Of a DNA stretch of 64,000 nucleotides, positions 62,658 through 64,000 are shown piece after piece. The notes beneath the pieces are model-generated. The model had not been told where the DNA came from, searched no databases, and saw nothing but the letters and a program-made list of their open reading frames with translations. The stretch's first letter is position 1, and every line of letters begins with the position of its first letter. The translations under genes were made by a program, and so were the position numbers. Source of the stretch: Sphingomonas kyeonggiensis (GTDB lineage Bacteria > Pseudomonadota > Alphaproteobacteria > Sphingomonadales > Sphingomonadaceae); the NCBI RefSeq assembly GCF_014204495.1, contig NZ_JACHLN010000002.1, forward strand, positions 62,001 through 126,000. Reading direction: 5' to 3'.

Positions 62658-62846
62658 CGCGAAAGTACACAAAGTACAGGCCAAGAGCGGGTTTTCCGGT
62701 CTGCAAATTTGACCTTTTTCACGGGAACCCGCCGCATCTCGCACGATCCTTGCGCGCGACCGATCCTATCTTTCCTACAAAGCAAAGAGCGGCCGGGACC
62801 AGGGTCCCGACCGCTCCAGCGAAACATGCGAAATCCTACATTGCAA
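62658..62846 (+). repeat. Dispersed 189-bp repeat, copy 3
   Basis: It starts CGCGAAAGTACACAAAGTAC and ends AAATCCTACATTGCAA. The hairpin at 62787-62816 has 14-bp arms (GAGCGGCCGGGACC / GGTCCCGACCGCTC). It again fills a convergent junction, between the membrane-protein gene and the YkuD_2-type gene. Confidence 0.87.
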
Positions 62847-62875
62847 CGGGGCGGGGGCGTCCCGGCAACATGCGC

Positions 62876-63595
62876 TCAGACCTTGGCCGCGTAGATCATC
62901 CGGCCCGGGCCGAGGCGCTCGAACAGCTTGGCCAGCTCGTTCTCGCCCACCGCGAAGCAGCCCTGGCTGCGACCGAGCTTGCCATGCTTGCCGATCATGT
63001 CGGCATTGGCATACCAGGCCGAGTGGACGACGATCGCGCGGTCGAGCGCGTTGTTGTTGGTCGGGTCGAGGCCGAGCAGGCGCTGCGAGTCGCCATGCTT
63101 GCCGACATAATAATCGGCGGTGAGGAACGCGCCTTCGCAGGTCGCTTCCGAATTCACTTCGTTCGAGAAGCGCTGGAGCATACCGCTATGGTTCGGATCC
63201 GAGCCGATGCCGTGCGCGACGAGGAAGCGCTCGACCTGGCCGGTGCCGAGGTTGACGACGTGGAAGCGCGGATTGTTCGACGAGGTGGCGAAATCGGCGA
63301 TCGCGATGCGGTCATGCGAGGCGATGCGCATCGAATGGCGGTTGAGCGCGGCGACCGCCTTCTTGAACAATTCGGGGCGGATGCCGGCCGGCACGCCCGG
63401 CACCTTGGCGACGGTGGCCAGCTCGGGTGCCTTGGGGGTTGGCGGGACCGAGGCGGGGACCGGCACCGGCGCCGGTGCCATCGCGGTGTTGATCGTGCGC
63501 GAGGCGCAGGCCGAGACCACCGCGCCGCTGGTCATCACCATCGCAGCCTTCAGCAAGGCGCGACGCGTCTGAATCGTATCGAGGCTATCCATCAC
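62876..63595 (-). CDS. Murein L,D-transpeptidase catalytic-domain (YkuD_2-type) lipoprotein
   Basis: The 239-residue protein has a leader ending in a lipobox-like VVSACAS after twin arginines (QTRRALLKAAMVMTSG). A proline-rich linker (APVPVPASVPPTP) precedes a YkuD_2 domain with IADFATSSNNPRFHVVNL, IVVHSAWYAN and predicted nucleophile Cys in LGRSQGCFAVG. It probably acts on peptidoglycan in the periplasm. It lies upstream of another exported-protein gene that points the other way. Confidence 0.85.
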   Translation of the reverse strand: MMDSLDTIQTRRALLKAAMVMTSGAVVSACASRTINTAMAPAPVPVPASVPPTPKAPELATVAKVPGVPAGIRPELFKKAVAALNRHSMRIASHDRIAIADFATSSNNPRFHVVNLGTGQVERFLVAHGIGSDPNHSGMLQRFSNEVNSEATCEGAFLTADYYVGKHGDSQRLLGLDPTNNNALDRAIVVHSAWYANADMIGKHGKLGRSQGCFAVGENELAKLFERLGPGRMIYAAKV

Positions 63596-63855
63596 TATCC
63601 AAAGAACCCGCTGCTTTACCCCTTGGGGGAATCTATATCAGACAGATGGTAAGCGGGGCGCTTAACATCTGTCCCAAGTTGCGCGGCTCGCCGCAACGCA
63701 TGCCCGGTTCGCCGAAGCGGCGCGAAAATCCGGAACATTGCCAGCGATTTGCCCGGGTGAAATATCCGCGATTCGGCAGCGGAGCGAAATTAGGTTAATT
63801 TCGTTAAGGAATCGCCCTGAGCCGTCCTGGCTCACCGGATTCGGAGAGCTGTTTG

Positions 63856-64000
63856 ATGCGTTCCGGCGCCCTTGCCGTCCTGCTGCTGGCCAGTGCCACG
63901 ATCCTTCCCGCCATTCCCGCTACCGCGCAGGTCGCCGCGTCGGACACGATGCAGCTGGCCCCCGATACGCTGCGCAACGGGCAATGGGCCTGGTACGAGG
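63856..64000 (+). CDS. 5' end of an exported protein, possibly an L,D-transpeptidase (3' truncated by the window)
   Basis: 48 codons are visible. There is a Sec signal peptide (MRSGALAVLLLASATILPAI, cleavage after about residue 25, ATAQ), then SDTMQLAPDTLRNGQWAWYE. The mature start resembles exported YkuD enzymes of Sphingomonadales, and the neighbour is a YkuD_2 gene, but no catalytic motif lies within the window. GGAGAG at 63843-63848 is well placed for the ATG. Confidence 0.6.
   Translation, partial: MRSGALAVLLLASATILPAIPATAQVAASDTMQLAPDTLRNGQWAWYE

Noticed and set aside
62652..62894. Short reading frames within the dispersed repeats (copies 1-3)
   Set aside because: Similar peptides appear only because the DNA is repeated; frames are broken differently in each copy and there is no ribosome site.

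Overview
The window is GC-rich and densely coded. Its gene content is typical of an alphaproteobacterium of the Sphingomonadales, most likely Sphingomonas or a close relative. The signs are a TonB_Xanth_Caul-type receptor beside FAD-dependent halogenase homologues, CydDC/CydABX next to an FNR-type regulator, a PaoABC aldehyde oxidoreductase, and GC-rich REP-like palindromes. This placement is inferred from gene families, not from a marker gene. No rRNA, tRNA, CRISPR array, transposase or integrase was recognised.

Region 1 (1-9.8 kb) is a low-oxygen respiration block. It holds the tail of a possible hemerythrin-like gene, an FNR/FixK-type Fe-S regulator behind hemN, an OmpW porin, cydDC and the divergent cydABX. 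Two FNR-type boxes (2484-2497 and 6788-6801) lie in the two divergent promoter regions, which suggests one O2-responsive unit with an autoregulated FNR.

Region 2 (9.8-19.4 kb) holds a NarL-type response regulator with a beta-propeller/Y_Y_Y sensor kinase, two alpha/beta hydrolases (the first with a Tat leader in front of a second good start), and paoABC.

Region 3 (19.5-34.4 kb) is a two-partner secretion locus: a 3955-residue TpsA exoprotein with its TpsB transporter, and divergently a LapG-like cysteine protease. TpsA contains about 16 units of roughly 90 residues, plus beta-helix modules that recur in permuted order.

Region 4 (34.4-59 kb) is a carbohydrate-utilisation region. It holds two GH3 glycosidases, a GH97 enzyme, a TonB receptor, two adjacent tryptophan-halogenase-like flavoproteins, a LacI-family regulator, two MFS sugar transporters, an SGNH hydrolase, a cupin protein and three Gfo/Idh/MocA oxidoreductases. 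Several promoters carry LacI-type palindromes with a central CG, so a local regulon is likely. An L,D-transpeptidase and a small lipoprotein interrupt the region.

Region 5 (59-64 kb) holds glutamine-dependent NAD synthetase, an unassigned polytopic membrane protein, a YkuD_2-type lipoprotein and the start of another exported protein.

The most unusual non-coding signal is a 188-190-bp dispersed repeat. It occurs three times (3313-3500, 15394-15583, 62658-62846), always between convergent genes, and each copy has a hairpin whose loop-proximal pairs covary. Three REPIN-like inverted repeats are also present, and one of them appears to supply the ribosome-binding site of the GH97 gene.
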